64,000 nt of DNA from Siphonodentalium dalli (Eukaryota; Mollusca; Scaphopoda; Gadilida; Siphonodentaliidae): positions 184,001 to 248,000 of the forward strand of contig CP136067.1 in NCBI GenBank assembly GCA_032622095.1, written 5' to 3'. The notes below the pieces were generated by a model that saw nothing but the letters and a program-made list of their open reading frames with translations, was not told where the DNA came from and searched no databases. How positions within the stretch are numbered: position 1 is the stretch's first letter; each line of letters begins with the position of its first letter. Position numbers and translations under genes: made by a program. This document shows, one piece after another, positions 41,716 to 52,989 of this stretch.

Positions 41716-43165
41716 CTGGCATTTGCAGAATAAAGTCCCCAAATGGTGAATTTAGTGTTGCTACCCCATACAGCAGGCTAGCATCACCAAATACACCCTC
41801 AATTACCTAATTCTGCATAGGCCTCATCTTCTGGGACAATCTTTTTTTAAACATGTTTTAAAATTTGAAAAAAAGTGACACCATTATATATAACATCTGC
41901 AGAGTTATGAAACTTTACTCTTTAATGAAATTATGGAAACATTCCACCCTCCCCCACCCACCCCCTCCCACATGGCCCAGGCCCAACCCTGCCATCAACC
42001 AACATCCCTTCCAAGCCATATCACTTCTCAATTTAATACCTCTTCTCATCACAGAGGCATATATATCTGTAAAGGTACAGGTCATTAATTATATAAACTG
42101 GCCAGATGACATGTATTATTCTAATCTAAACATATCTGTAGCAATTTAACAACAAACTGGTGCTTCCATTGTTAGGTGATGACTGACATTCAATGATACT
42201 GTGAATGGCTTTGATTTCTTCAAGTCTGGAAATAGTGTGACTGACATTTACATAGTGAGGTCCCCAGATGGTGAATTTAGTGTTGCTATCCCATACAGCA
42301 TGCTAGCATCACCAAATACACCCGCCAGGGACCTAATTATGCTTAGTCCTCATCTCTGGGAAGTATCCTAAGTATCAAATTGACAGTTTGATTTAGTCAC
42401 TTTTTCCACCTGTTCAGTTTCAATGACTAATTTGCAGAAGATAAAATGCATAATTGAGGTGCTCAATGGGTGTGTATCACCAACTTCAACTGTAGGACTT
42501 CAATCTGTTCCTTGGTTTTATTGGCCATTGAGGCCTAATCAGATTGAGGATGAATTTGGTGATGCTAGCCTGCCTTACAGAATATTGTCAATAAATCCAC
42601 ATTTTTGGTACCTAATTCTGCAAATGTCAGACATACTAAATTTAGGTTTGGCCATTTCATATTATTGTTTTAATCACCACTTATCCAGATGAAATCATAC
42701 GACTAATATTCAAAGAAAAATGGGGGGGGGGGTATATATTGGATTAAATTTGTCTTCTATCTGGCATTTGCAGAATGAGGTCCCCAGAGGGTGAATTTAG
42801 TTATGCTACCCTGCACAGCAGTCTAGCATCACCAAATACACTAGCCAGGGTCCTCATTCTGCTTAGGCCTCATCTTCTGGGAAGTATATAGGCACTTAAA
42901 TTGACATTTTTACTTACTTTAGCCCTTCTGTTTAGTTTCTATATCCCCTAATTTGTGAATATAAAATGCATAATTGAGGTGCCCAATGGGTGCACATCAC
43001 GAACTTTAACTGGAGAACTTCAATCTAATGCTATGTCTCCCATAGCAGTTGAGGCCTACACAGAATGAGGTCCCCAGAGGGTGAATTTGGTGATGCTAGC
43101 CCGCATTGCAGGATTGTGTCATTAAATTCACCCTTTGGGGACCTCATTCTGCAAATGTCAGACAC
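41716..43165. repeat. Cluster of foldback A/B modules (at least five A copies)
   Basis: A modules at 41716-41822, 42248-42350, 42545-42626, 42763-42867 and 43060-43162 each fold back: GAGGTCCCCAGAGGGTGAAT pairs with ATTCACCCTTTGGGGACCTC in the last copy. B modules (GCATAATTGAGGTGC(C/T)CAAT...) lie at 42447 and 42967, giving two A-B-A composites about 515 bp apart. The 94- and 89-codon frames in the area are shadows or chance. Confidence 0.85.
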
Positions 43166-43329
43166 TATGTTCAGGCTTGTCTGTTCGAATATGTTCTTAA
43201 CCACCAGTATCCAGTTGAACTCATTATACCCTGATTTTGCAAAGAAAACTTGGGGGGTATATTGGATTGAATTTGTCAGTCTCTATGTCAGACTGTTCTC
43301 CCATCCATCCATCTGTCATTATGTCTATA

Positions 43330-44265
43330 TCCGTCCATCAATTGTTTTCTTCTCCAGATACATATTAAAGACCAAATGGGTTTATATATTTAGGTGTGGA
43401 TGTCCCCCAGGTGACTCACATTCAGATTTGTTCAAATGAGTTCATCAGGTCAAATAGGTGAGAAGTCAGGGCCATAACTCTTTCCTTCCATAGTAATTCT
43501 TAAAACAATTTCTTCTCAAGAACCATCTGGACTATTTAGATTATGTTTGGTATGGATGGTCCTTCAGTGACTGGGGTTTAGATTTTTTCAGATTTGGGGT
43601 CATTTTAGGAAAATCAGTTCAGTTCAACTCTTAAAATCTAATGTCTGAAATTACCAAATGAATGGATCTCATAGATGGGGATTCACGTTTGTTCAAATAG
43701 GGGCGGAGATAAGAGATTTAATTATCAACCAGCCACCCTACCTGTGCTCCGGCGGAGCTATAGTCATCACTCCTCGTCCGTCCATCGTCTGTCCGTCCAT
43801 CCGTCCGACAACAATTATTTGAACATCTTCTCCTCTGGAACCATAAGACCAAATGGGTTCATATTTGGTGTGGATGTTCCCTAGGTGATTCTCATTCAGA
43901 TTTGTTCAAATGCAGTCACTGGGTCAAATAGTTGCGAAGCCAGGGCCATAACTCTTTCCCACCATAGTAATACTTTTAAACATCTTCAGAACAATAAGAC
44001 CGAATGGTTTCATATTTGGTGTGGATGTTCCCTAGGTGACTCACATTCAGATTTGTTCAAATGAGTTCACTTGAAATAGTTGCGAAGCCAGGGCCATAAC
44101 TCTTTCCCTCCATAGTATTCTTAAAGTGACTTCTTGTCAAATACCATCAGGCTATATGGGTTCATATTTGGTATGAAGGATCCTTGGGTGACTGGGGTTC
44201 AGATTTGTTCAAATCAGGTCACTGGGTCAAATGTGGACGGGGCCAGGGACATAACTCCAAATTTT
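43330..44265 (+). repeat. Dispersed repeat, second block of the 40795 type
   Basis: A nested start at 43745-43810 (CTCCGGCGGAGCTATAGTCA plus CCGTC run) is followed by 'ccaaatgggttcatatttgg' and AGTTGCGAAGCCAGGGCCAT modules, three to four times. Confidence 0.85.
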
Positions 44266-44389
44266 TTGTTTTAGATTTAACTCTTTAGATATCTACTTCT
44301 TTTAAAGTGATTATGAAAAGTTCTGACTGTTGTGGTCTCCAGAGTCCCAGTCTTATCAGTCTTTGCAGTCTGGTGAGCGACCTCACAGT

Positions 44390-44873
44390 CATTGACGGTC
44401 TTGTTTTAAAACTTGGCACAGATATTTAGTACCATGGGAACCTGTGCACCTGCCATTATGACGTTTGTCCGATATTTTTTGGTGGAGTTATCCCCCTTTT
44501 TCTACTTAGAAATATTTTTGCAACATGCATAATTTTTTTTGTCCGAGCTTTTATTCCTACATTTTTAGGTGTGAATGTTTTTTAATCTTGGCACTGATAT
44601 TTAGTACCATGGGAACCTGTGCACCTGCGATTATGACGTCTGTCCGACTTTTTTTGTGTGGCGTTATTCCCCTTTTTCGATTTCGAACATTTTCGCAACA
44701 TGCCTAAGTTTGTCCGAGCTTTTATTCCTACATTTTTCGTTCAATAGGTTTAAGAATAGGGTTAGGTTGTACACCTGCAATGGGAACTGTTATTTTATAA
44801 TTTTAACTAAATGTTTACTGACATGTGAAACATCTTAGTATTTTAAAAACACGGGGTATCCTTAGTCCCATTG
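44390..44873 (+). repeat. Dispersed repeat, copy 2 (interrupted by the hAT element)
   Basis: It carries two internal rounds of ACCATGGGAACCTGTGCACC...GACG(T)...CCGA. It ends GGGGTATCCTTAGTCCCATTG and resumes at 46100 with TCCCATTGGGACAGTCACAC, exactly as copy 1 reads without a break. Confidence 0.9.
44866..44873. repeat. hAT target-site duplication TCCCATTG, left
   Basis: Identical to 46100-46107. Copy 1 of the host repeat has the sequence once. Confidence 0.95.
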
Positions 44874-46099
44874 TAGGGCCCGGCGAAGGTTCGAGATTCG
44901 ATTCGATTCGATATACTCCCGATGATTCGATTCGATATCATTCGTTCGATTCATCTCAAAACGAATCCTAACAACATCAAATATAACGCGCAAAGATCGT
45001 GCCATTTTTATCGCAGTCATCGGAAAAAATAGCAGCACTACCTCTACTTAATCCAATGGCAGAGGTACCGTCCTTTTTGAGCGCGGATCGTTCGATAAGT
45101 GTATCAATGGTGGTCCCATATATCCAGAATCTGACTAAGCAGTTGCGACTCAATGACGCCAAAGGCATGAAAAAGTTCAGAGAATAACTTCATGCACAAC
45201 TTCGATCCAGATTTGATCTCACCAAACCCCCACCTGCTTGCAGGTTCATACATGGATCCGCGATTTAAAAGTAATACAGAAATATTTAGAACAGGGCTTG
45301 ACCCACTATGGACTCCATGAAACAGAGCAGTCTACCAGTACGGGCAATGCAGTTAATAAACCGGTAACTTCACCTACCCAGAGTTTAGTTGACGCTATGT
45401 TTGATGACGTTGAAGCTGCCCACGAGAGGGACAATGTACTGGACTCTGGTGACAATTCATTATATGTATGGCTAACCAAGGAAATGGAGGCATACTCGCG
45501 TGTTGGGTTATATTAAAAAGGGATGACTCTCCACTTGAGTTTTGGAAATCGAACCAGTCGTCATTGCCTTTACTCGCTACAACTGCGAAGGATATACTCG
45601 GTATTCAAGCGACGAATTGTTCCAGTGAGAGAGTAACGGACCAAAGGCATAGTCTCTCCAACTATAACGCGGAAACGTTAATCTGGGCCCGCAACAACTC
45701 GAACTTATTATTTCCGTCACTGGTACAAACTGCAAAAGCCAATGAAATTAAGAGTGAATAATCTGGTCGCTTAAATACCAAGTATATACACGATTGCATG
45801 TGCTAACTGCCAAGTTCGCAGCTTTTGCGAGTAAATGACTTGTTGAGTCTTGTACGCTTTCCAAAACCCCAGTGAATAATTTTTCCAGGGAGATAATCGC
45901 ACATGGTGAAAACAAATCAACTAGTTAACGAATATTTTGTAATGTTTATTCATAAAATCGATGTTTATTCACTATAAATTTGTCCCAGTAATTGAAGTCA
46001 GGTTTTCTATGATTCGATTCGAAGATTCGATTCGATATCATTCGGCCGATTCGATTCGAGATTCGATTCGAACCAAAAAGGCCGATTCACCAGGCCCTA
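44874..46099. mobile_element. hAT transposon, 1226 bp, with exact 8-bp TSD
   Basis: The termini are TAGGGCCCGGCGAA and, inverted, TAGGGCCTGGTGAA (two mismatches in 14). Subterminal GATTCGATTC(GA) repeats lie at 44890-44950 and 46010-46080. The 8-bp duplication TCCCATTG and the TAGGG-type terminus are classical hAT features. The host repeat's uninterrupted paralogue at about 1617-1640 confirms the boundaries independently. The inside carries a broken transposase, so the element is not autonomous. Confidence 0.95.
44999..45761 (+). pseudogene. Decayed hAT transposase, C-terminal half
   Basis: Three reading frames must be combined. 44999-45187 has ADRSISVSMVVPYIQNLTKQ (the helix before the catalytic region). 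Around 45205-45285 another frame reads SYMDPRFKS, matching the LDPRFK block typical of ZBED-like hAT proteins. 45300-45516 gives an acidic linker. 45512-45761 contains LEFWKSNQSSLPLLATTAKD, then ILGIQATNCSSERV, the hAT dimerisation domain. Directly after SSERV the usual FSTAG-type stretch is missing. Frameshifts and this deletion show it is inactive. It belongs to the element bounded at 44874-46099. Confidence 0.85.
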
Positions 46100-46107
46100 T
46101 CCCATTG

Positions 46108-46245
46108 GGACAGTCACACCTCTAGTTTATTTTAGTTTCTCTATTTCACCAATTTGGCAGATGACAAAATGCATAATCAAGGTGCCGAAAGGGTGCATAT
46201 TACCATCATCACCATCTGGGAACTTATATTTGTGTCTTGCTCCAC
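46108..46245. repeat. Host-repeat continuation plus a B-module fragment
   Basis: 46108-46125 continues copy 2 of the host repeat (GGACAGTCACACCTCTAG). 46160-46225 resembles module B of the foldback family (ATGCATAATCAAGGTGCCGA). Confidence 0.65.
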
Positions 46246-47465
46246 TTAGTAGCAGACATCATTCAGTAAATATATGAAGTCTCTCCATGTCCCCGGTAGC
46301 TATGCATACACTAAAACTACCGTAAACGACATAAATATTGTTTCATCCACCAACCATACAGCGATATATATATGTCATTCTACCCACCAAAGGACTAAGA
46401 GTAAATGCACATCGGGAAAGGTTTCATACAGAAAGGTCAAGAGACCCATGCTAGTAGTATATTTAGTGATGTGAAACACTCCGGTAGGATGAACAAATAG
46501 AGATTGAGAATATAATCTTGCTCAAATTTGTTATTTTTATGAATATTAATCCATATTGAAAATACACGCCATCATTATTATATATTAATTAAATGGAAAG
46601 ACTCTCGATGACGAAATCATTTGTATTAGCTTATCGCTGATATTTGCGTCCATAATCGAGATGTAAATATTGACAATTGAGTGTAGTTTAGACGATGTTT
46701 TCTATTGTGTGGTATGGTCGATTTCTTTGAGATTTTCAGGGATGTTAGTAGAATGCTACATTCCTCCAGTTGGCATGGCGCCCGAGTACTAACTTTTCAA
46801 TTTAACGCGCTTGAAAAAGTCTGTAATATATCTTTAAAAGTTATGAGTTCATGAAATCATACTCCATCTGCAAATACATACATGTACAATATATCAGCAA
46901 AACGTATTTATCAGGCTTCATGAGCCATGCATCAGCTATCTGGTTGTATCAAATTTAAACAGAAATAATTAGTTATTTAATGGACTAAGCGATATTATAT
47001 ACACCAGTACATAAGAAAATGTATGAAGCAAGCGAATAAATGTCAAGACAATAGTAATTACAGTGAAAGGGAGATAACTCTATCTAAAACAGAGTGGCAA
47101 ACAAGTTTTGTTATCATAATTAGAGTAGTTGCTCCTGGACTACTAATGGGTACATTTTCTGTGCAATATTTATTAATAATTTATTTATTAATAATATTAA
47201 TTATTAATAATTCTTCAATAATGATATTTTTCATGTCAAAACCATTGTTATGTAAACATTACTGTTACAATAGAATTACCGATGATGGTCCAATAAGATA
47301 CCAAACTTTAATCAAAACTTGACGGTAAACATTGGAAAAGGTCAGAGCATTGAAAAATATAGATTTCCTTCCTTCAAAGGTACTTAAAAATGAATCAATA
47401 TCCTTGTAAAATGATCGTATGGGTTGATTTAAATGGAAATCTCAAACAAAAACTATGTTGATTGT
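46246..47465 (+). repeat. Dispersed repeat paralogous to 17990-18232 plus 20407-20845
   Basis: Matches are interrupted by about 480 bp of extra sequence (about 46385-46870) that the other copy lacks. Across GCGATATTATATAC (about 46990) this copy is continuous where the other carries the 2.16-kb element. Confidence 0.8.
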
Positions 47466-47472
47466 ATGAATT

Positions 47473-47660
47473 ATGTATACACAATATATTGGAAATCTCA
47501 ATAAAAAATTTGAAGCCGTGATGTCAATTTATTGGAAATTTCAAACAAAAACTAGAAGCCACGATGTCGATGTTATGAGTTTTGTTCATGTATACACAAT
47601 TTATTGGAAATTTCAAGCAAAAGTCAAAAGCCGCGAAGTCAATGTTATGAGAAACCTCTT
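47473..47660 (+). repeat. About 50-bp tandem repeat, four copies
   Basis: 'caat(a/t)tattggaaat(t/c)tca' followed by 'aagccgcgaagtcaatgtta'-type words. Related to 20850-20965. The 81-codon frame through it is periodic. Confidence 0.8.
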
Positions 47661-47699
47661 AACCAAATTATGTATACATAATTCTGGGGTTGTAACAAG

Positions 47700-48970
47700 C
47701 CATGTCCGTTTAATATAATCGCCATCTGATTAGTGGCTATGCAGTGTACCATGTCCATTTAATTTTAATGTAATCTCCGTCTAATGGGTGGTTATGCAAT
47801 TGGATTGATTTTTACAAAAAAATCATTTAATTGGCGAGGTACTACGGGCGCGTTTGTCACTCTATTTTGGTCCCCATTCTCCATGACTAGTTTATTACTA
47901 TTTTTAGGTACAGCACGAATTTTGTCATTCTCGGTTTTGCGATTGTGGGTGAAAGACGCCGAGATTTTAAACAAATATTTTTTCCACATCCACCCGCCCT
48001 TCTGACGAGTATTTCATATTTGAACATACAAAAACTCCACATTCTAAGACATTTCTCATTTCCAATTACACTGCTTTACATTGGGCCAGTTTATATTTGC
48101 AATATTTTTCATATTAATTTGCTCTGGATCGAAGTTTTTACGAACAGTTTTATAAAACAAATGCCTTGGAGTTATATATGTAATTTTTGTATTTGTCTAT
48201 TCATTTTTAATTGCCATTTGTTTCTTCTGACAGAATATTAGTTCCCCTTTTCTGCACTGCAGATTTTAATAATTTGTATTTTGAGTTGACACTGGTATTT
48301 GAACCTTGATATTTTTCTTCATTTCCTTGAGTGAATATGTATTTGGATGTTATTTGGTTTATTGATATTTGATTGTCAAATTGTCATTTAGTATGTACGA
48401 CTAACGTATTTTAATAATTTATTTGTAACTCGTCTTTCACCCACTTTTGCTTTACAAAAGCCTCAATACAATATTATATTGTTTAGAAGTGTTTACTCAT
48501 TTACAAGCCCTCCCTTGCCAATTGGCGTCTAATGAGAGGTTATGCAGCTTACCATGTCCATTTAATGTAATCACTGTCTAATGAGCGGTTATGTAATTGG
48601 CGTCTTAATGGGTGGTAATGCAATCAGCGTCTAATGAGTGGTTATGTAATTGGCATCTGATGGGTGGTTATGTAATCCGTGTCTTATGAGTGGTTATGTA
48701 ATCTGCGTCTAATGAGTGGTTATGTAATTGGCATCTGATGGGTGGTTATGTAATCGGTGTCTAATGAGTGGTTATGTAATCTGCGTCTAATGGGTGGTTA
48801 TGTAATCGGCATATAATGAGTGGTTATGTAATCGGCGTCTAATGAGTGGTTATGTAATCGGCGTCTAATGGGTGCTTATGTAATCGGCATCTAATGAGTG
48901 GTTATGTAATCGGAGTCTAATGGGTGGTTATGTAATCAGCGTCTAATGAGTGGTTATGCAGTGTACCATG
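47700..48970 (+). repeat. 26-bp tandem array, about 18 copies, interrupted by an insertion
   Basis: The unit is GTAATCGGCGTCTAATGAGT plus GGTTAT, spaced 26 bp from about 48530 to 48955. Two or three diverged units lie upstream at 47710-47803. The interruption at 47804-48518 is a separate element. No coding content is seen. Confidence 0.92.
47804..48518. mobile_element. 715-bp insertion within the 26-bp array
   Basis: CAATTGG occurs at both edges (47797-47803 and 48519-48525). Removing one copy and the insert restores an array-like GTTATGCAATTGGCGTCTAA. The right 145 bp recurs at 1665-1800. The ends (ATTGATTTTTACAAAA... and ...AAGCCCTCCCTTGC) are not inverted repeats, which favours a retroposed or unusual element. 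Frames inside are AT-driven. Confidence 0.7.
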
Positions 48971-49101
48971 CGTAATTCCTATAACTCAATATCCTTTCTA
49001 TATTTTGTTTTATAGTTGCCTCACCATGGACTCGAATGTTGTTATTAGTGCTAGTATCAGAATTACTTCCCTTTCAGTAGTATTTATTTCTTGTATTTCA
49101 G

Positions 49102-49174
49102 GTATCTCACCATGGACTACACTCAGAAATTGTTAGTAGTGCTAGAATCAGACCCTAAGATCTGTAACCTATAG
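49102..49174 (+). CDS. Candidate short terminal exon, duplicated upstream
   Basis: The acceptor TTGTATTTCAG ends at 49101. After one base the frame reads YLTMDYTQKLLVVLESDPKI and CNL to TAG. A diverged copy of the acceptor and exon start lies at 49004-49075 (TTTTATAGTTGCCTCACCAT, GGACTC, 'gtgctagtatcaga'). It is short and unsupported by other exons, so low confidence. Confidence 0.25.
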
Positions 49175-49478
49175 TGATCATGTAAGTCAAACACAACAGA
49201 GATCTATTTACCTTCATGTAGTTGGCATATAAAGCAAACACAGTTTATACACAAGAAAACCATAGTCAGAAATGGTAACGTCACCAATATCATATTATTA
49301 GCCATAAATATAAATTATAATCTAATTATACTATAAACTAGCTTTCAAATTTTATGTGGGAAATTTGCATACTTCCATATTTCAAGTTTTCCCGTTTCTC
49401 GTGTTATACATTACATTCTTCAAACTGTCTTCTTTATTACACAAGCTGATGGGCCGACTTCGTCCGGGCTGTTTCCCG
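49175..49478. other. No gene recognised
   Basis: AT-rich gap before the next satellite. Confidence 0.35.
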
Positions 49479-49479
49479 T

Positions 49480-50015
49480 CTGATTTCCGGCGAAAGGCGC
49501 GATTTGACCTTGAATTGACTATTTCGAAAGTCAAGGTCAGGTCAGGGTCATGATTTGACCCGTCCAAAACACCCCCACCCCAGAGAAAAATACCCCTAGG
49601 TATCAAATTTCGTCGAAATCCGTCCGTTTTACCCCACTTGACCTTTGATTAACAATTTTGAAGGTCAAGGTAAGGTCGGAGTCCTGATTTGACCCGTCCA
49701 AAACACTCCCCCGACAAAAGTACGCATAGGTATCAAATTTCGTCCAAATCCATCCGTTTTACCCGATATGACCTTTGATTGACAACATTGAAGGTCAAGG
49801 TAACGCCAAGGTCATGATTTGACCCGTTCAAAACACTCCCCGGACAAAAGTATACATAGGTATCAAATTTTGCCGAAATTCGTCCGTTTTACCCAATTGA
49901 CCTTGCATTGACAGTTTTAAAAGTCAAGGTCAGGTCGGGGTCACGATTTGACCCGTCCAAAACACTTCCTGGACACAAATACCCCTAAGTATCAAATTAT
50001 GTTGAAATCTATGGA
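49480..50015 (+). repeat. 131-bp tandem repeat, four copies, rich in AGGTCA half-sites
   Basis: GATTTGACCCGTCCAAAACA recurs at about 49551, 49684, 49815 (as GTTCAAAACA) and 49944, that is every 129-133 bp. Each unit contains a TGACCTT word and a complementary AAGGTCAAGG or AAGTCAAGGTCAGGTC cluster. Extended half-sites TCAAGGTCA, the binding consensus of ERR/SF-1-type nuclear receptors, are visible. A similar pair lies at 1186-1220. The frame at 49356-49553 is chance. Confidence 0.9.
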
Positions 50016-50440
50016 AAGCCGAATAGGACATGTTATTTGCTAATTGCTAGATATACGATGCACGACTTGTCACGGTTTTTTAAAGGTGTTTCAAACTAGG
50101 AGATAGAAGTATTCTGCGTTTCAAATGGTGATGAATTATAGTATTTTATTCAAATTTTATGGCATAAATTGTTATTAAAACCGTATATACTATAAAAAAA
50201 TGAATGACTCGAAAATTAAGTGGGCCTTTAAACAAAGTCACAATTGCAGTTAGGCTCATCTCATACTCGTCCATTCAGCGATATTCTACTGCGCAGTTTG
50301 TTATAGCCTCCAGTATTCATTGAGCGTTATAGCCCCACTATTATAATTCTCCTTTAGCAGGCGTACTCTTGCCTCAGATTATTGAGATATTAGGTCACAC
50401 GTAATGACATTAAATCGCATGGAAACATAGCAATTGTGTG
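50016..50440. other. No gene recognised
   Basis: AT-rich gap. Confidence 0.35.
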
Positions 50441-50444
50441 GGCT

Positions 50445-51240
50445 GCTTGGCATGAATATGTAATGAGAAATAAGGTCATACGTAATGACATTAAACTCAA
50501 CAAAACCCACGAAAACATAACAAAATCACATTTTATGTTTTAAGTTATTTCCTTCATAAAAAGAATCATCGTGATAATGAACCCTCTCAATACTTAGAAT
50601 ATAGAATTAACCTTAAAATAACAAAAACCTTCAGAATAGAGAACCTTCGGAATAACGAACCTTCGGATTGGTGAACCTTCGGAATAGCGAACATTCAGAG
50701 AAATTTCGGAATAGTGGACCTTCGGGATAGTGAACCTTCGGAATAGAGACATGCCCCCCAATATTCATATTATATGCCCACAGTTCAAAGGTATGGGCCC
50801 ATAAAATTCTAAATTTGGCCCTTAAAATACCTGTGTCATGTCCCAATACAGGAGGGTCCATATATACCACAACATTCATATTATATGCCAAGAATTCAAA
50901 GGTATGGGCCCACGTAATCACATTAAATCTCAAGAAAACCCGCGAAAACAAAACAAAATCACATTTAATGTTCTAAGTTATTTCCTCCTGTATCTGTATC
51001 GGTATGCGCGCAGGATCAGTTCGGATGTGAGCGCACACTCCATAAAAAGAATCTTCGTTATAACGAACCCTCTCAATACTTTAGAATATAGAATTAACCT
51101 AAAAATAACAAAAACCTTCGGAATAGAGAACCTTCGGAATAGCGAACCTTCGGAATAGTGAACCTTCGAAATAGCAAATATTCAGAATAGAGAACCTTCG
51201 GAATAGTGGAACTTCGGGATAGCGAACCTTAATAGAAACA
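50445..51240. repeat. Duplicated about 500-bp block with GAACCTTCGGAATAG runs
   Basis: The order 'cgaaaacataacaaaatcac', 'ttaagttatttcct', 'ataatgaaccctctcaatac', 'aaataacaaaaaccttc' and then six to seven tandem GAACCTTCGGAATAG(C/T) units occurs twice, at about 50505-50750 and 50935-51235. A 'tcatattatatgcccacagt' doublet lies between. Confidence 0.9.
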
Positions 51241-51244
51241 TGTC

Positions 51245-51710
51245 CCCACAATTACACCGGTGATGTAAACACATGTGCTAATCTTTGTCGGACTATCGTG
51301 ACTCTATCGGTACGGTTTATACTCAAGTACGAAAAAATACCTAACCATAATACATTCGCCCAGTGGATTATCGATCGTCCACTCGAACATGAAAAACTGT
51401 AAAACAGCTTACACCACCTTGTGGCGTAATGATCAATATATGCTTGACTCATTGGATGAACAAAATGATTATTCATGATATATTGAGATGGTGCTATCCA
51501 TCATTAGACCAGGATAGTTTTCAATATGAGCTTGCATAATTAACTTCATAATATTTGGGTTTTTTTTCATTTTCAATGATCGTGAAAAACAAAATAATAA
51601 AATAAAGTTAATCACATGTATTGAGCAATGAAATGACCTTGCATAAAATATTTTGGGATACCATCTGACCTCTGATGTTACAGGTTTACAGACAATAGTT
51701 CACTCCTTAT
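51245..51710. other. No gene recognised
   Basis: No repeats or supported exons. Confidence 0.35.
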
Positions 51711-51800
51711 TTGTTAGCTTAACTTGGACATGGGAGTCATCATTTTTTTCGAAATTTGTTAAAAAAACATGGGCGCCAGCAGCCATCTTGTTTTCTATTA
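51711..51800 (+). repeat. Pearl-like family fragment
   Basis: TTAGCTTAACTTGGACATGG, then AAAAAACATGGGCGCCAGCA and GCCATCTTG. Confidence 0.65.
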
Positions 51801-52149
51801 TATATAGTTAAAAAAGCATAAATGAAACCATGTAAAGGCCTCGATAATTGATATCATTTCTGAATGCGAAGCGACACCAACATTTCAGCATCAACCACTT
51901 TAGTGATCAAAATTACCAATAAATAATTCCTACTGATAAAATCTTTACTGTCACATAAAAAATCTTTATGAATGGTGGGTGTAATCATAAATAAATAAAA
52001 TATATAGTGATGTGTAAGTCACAATGACTTATAATATCCAATGATAAATTTAGCATGAAGGTCTGGTTGGTTGGCCTATTGTCAATTATCATAAACATAT
52101 CTTTATAAGGAGAGATGAGAGGTTAATCTCCAGTGAAGACCAGACTCTC

Positions 52150-52985
52150 GGGCATTTTTATGTTTACCCATACCATAGTATGGTAAACATAGTGTCGTTG
52201 CCCGGATTGACCACTCGTCGTTCGTCCGTCTGTCCGTCTGTCCGTCGACACTTTACGAGTAATGCGATAACTCAAACATTTTCTATCCGATCGAAACCAA
52301 ATTTTGTATATGGGTTTCTCAGCCCAAATTACAGATCGAGTTCGAATTTGGGTTTGATCCGAGATTTTGTTACAGAGTTATGGCCCTTTTTCAACTTAGA
52401 ATTCACGCATTCTGCCATAACTCAAACATTTTTTTGGAACCAAATTTGGTATGTGAGTTTCACAGCTGAAAATACAGACCGAGTTCGAATATGGGTTTGA
52501 TCCGATTAATTTTTTCCAGAAATAAAAAAAAAATTAGATTTTTTTTTAGATTTAGCTCCTTGTTTGACTCATTGTGTTCATATTTTGTACGTAGGTTTAT
52601 GATGACACATGGCTCACCTGTATAGTTTTTGGTATCGATTGGTTGATCAGTTTAGAAAATAATTAACCCTGCTCACAAATGCTATCTGATACATCAAAGT
52701 CAAACAATTTTCTTCTGATCTGCCTCATATTTCTTACCTAGGTCTTTCTTAGCACGTTCTTCATCTGTATGGATTTTGGTATTGTTTAGTTAACCCTTTC
52801 CACTCTTGTTTTTAAATAGAATTCATCCAAGCCAGGATGACTCAAACATTTTTCATCTGATCGACACCAATTTTGGTATATGAATTTCTGACCCCTAAAT
52901 ACAGATCAAGTGCGAATATGGGTTTGATCCGGTATATATTAACAGAGTTATGGCCCTTTATAATTCATACATCTTTTCCATGCAC
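52150..52985 (+). repeat. Dispersed repeat with palindromic start
   Basis: It starts with a near-palindrome GTTTACCCATACCATAGTAT plus GGTAAAC, then CGTCCGTCTGTCCGTC. Two rounds of 'ataactcaaacatttt' / 'gaaaccaaattt(t/g)gtatatg' follow. 52735-52975 matches 41285-41510. The 106-codon frame at 52180 is a shadow. Confidence 0.8.
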
Positions 52986-52989
52986 TATT

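Noticed and set aside
47784-48241. Protein-coding content inside the 715-bp insertion (73 and 98 codons)
   Set aside because: Hydrophobic AT-driven frames in several phases, with no motif or consistent frame preference.
52180-52500. 106-codon frame after a CCGTC-type run
   Set aside because: It lies wholly in a dispersed repeat that recurs twice internally. No splice or start support.
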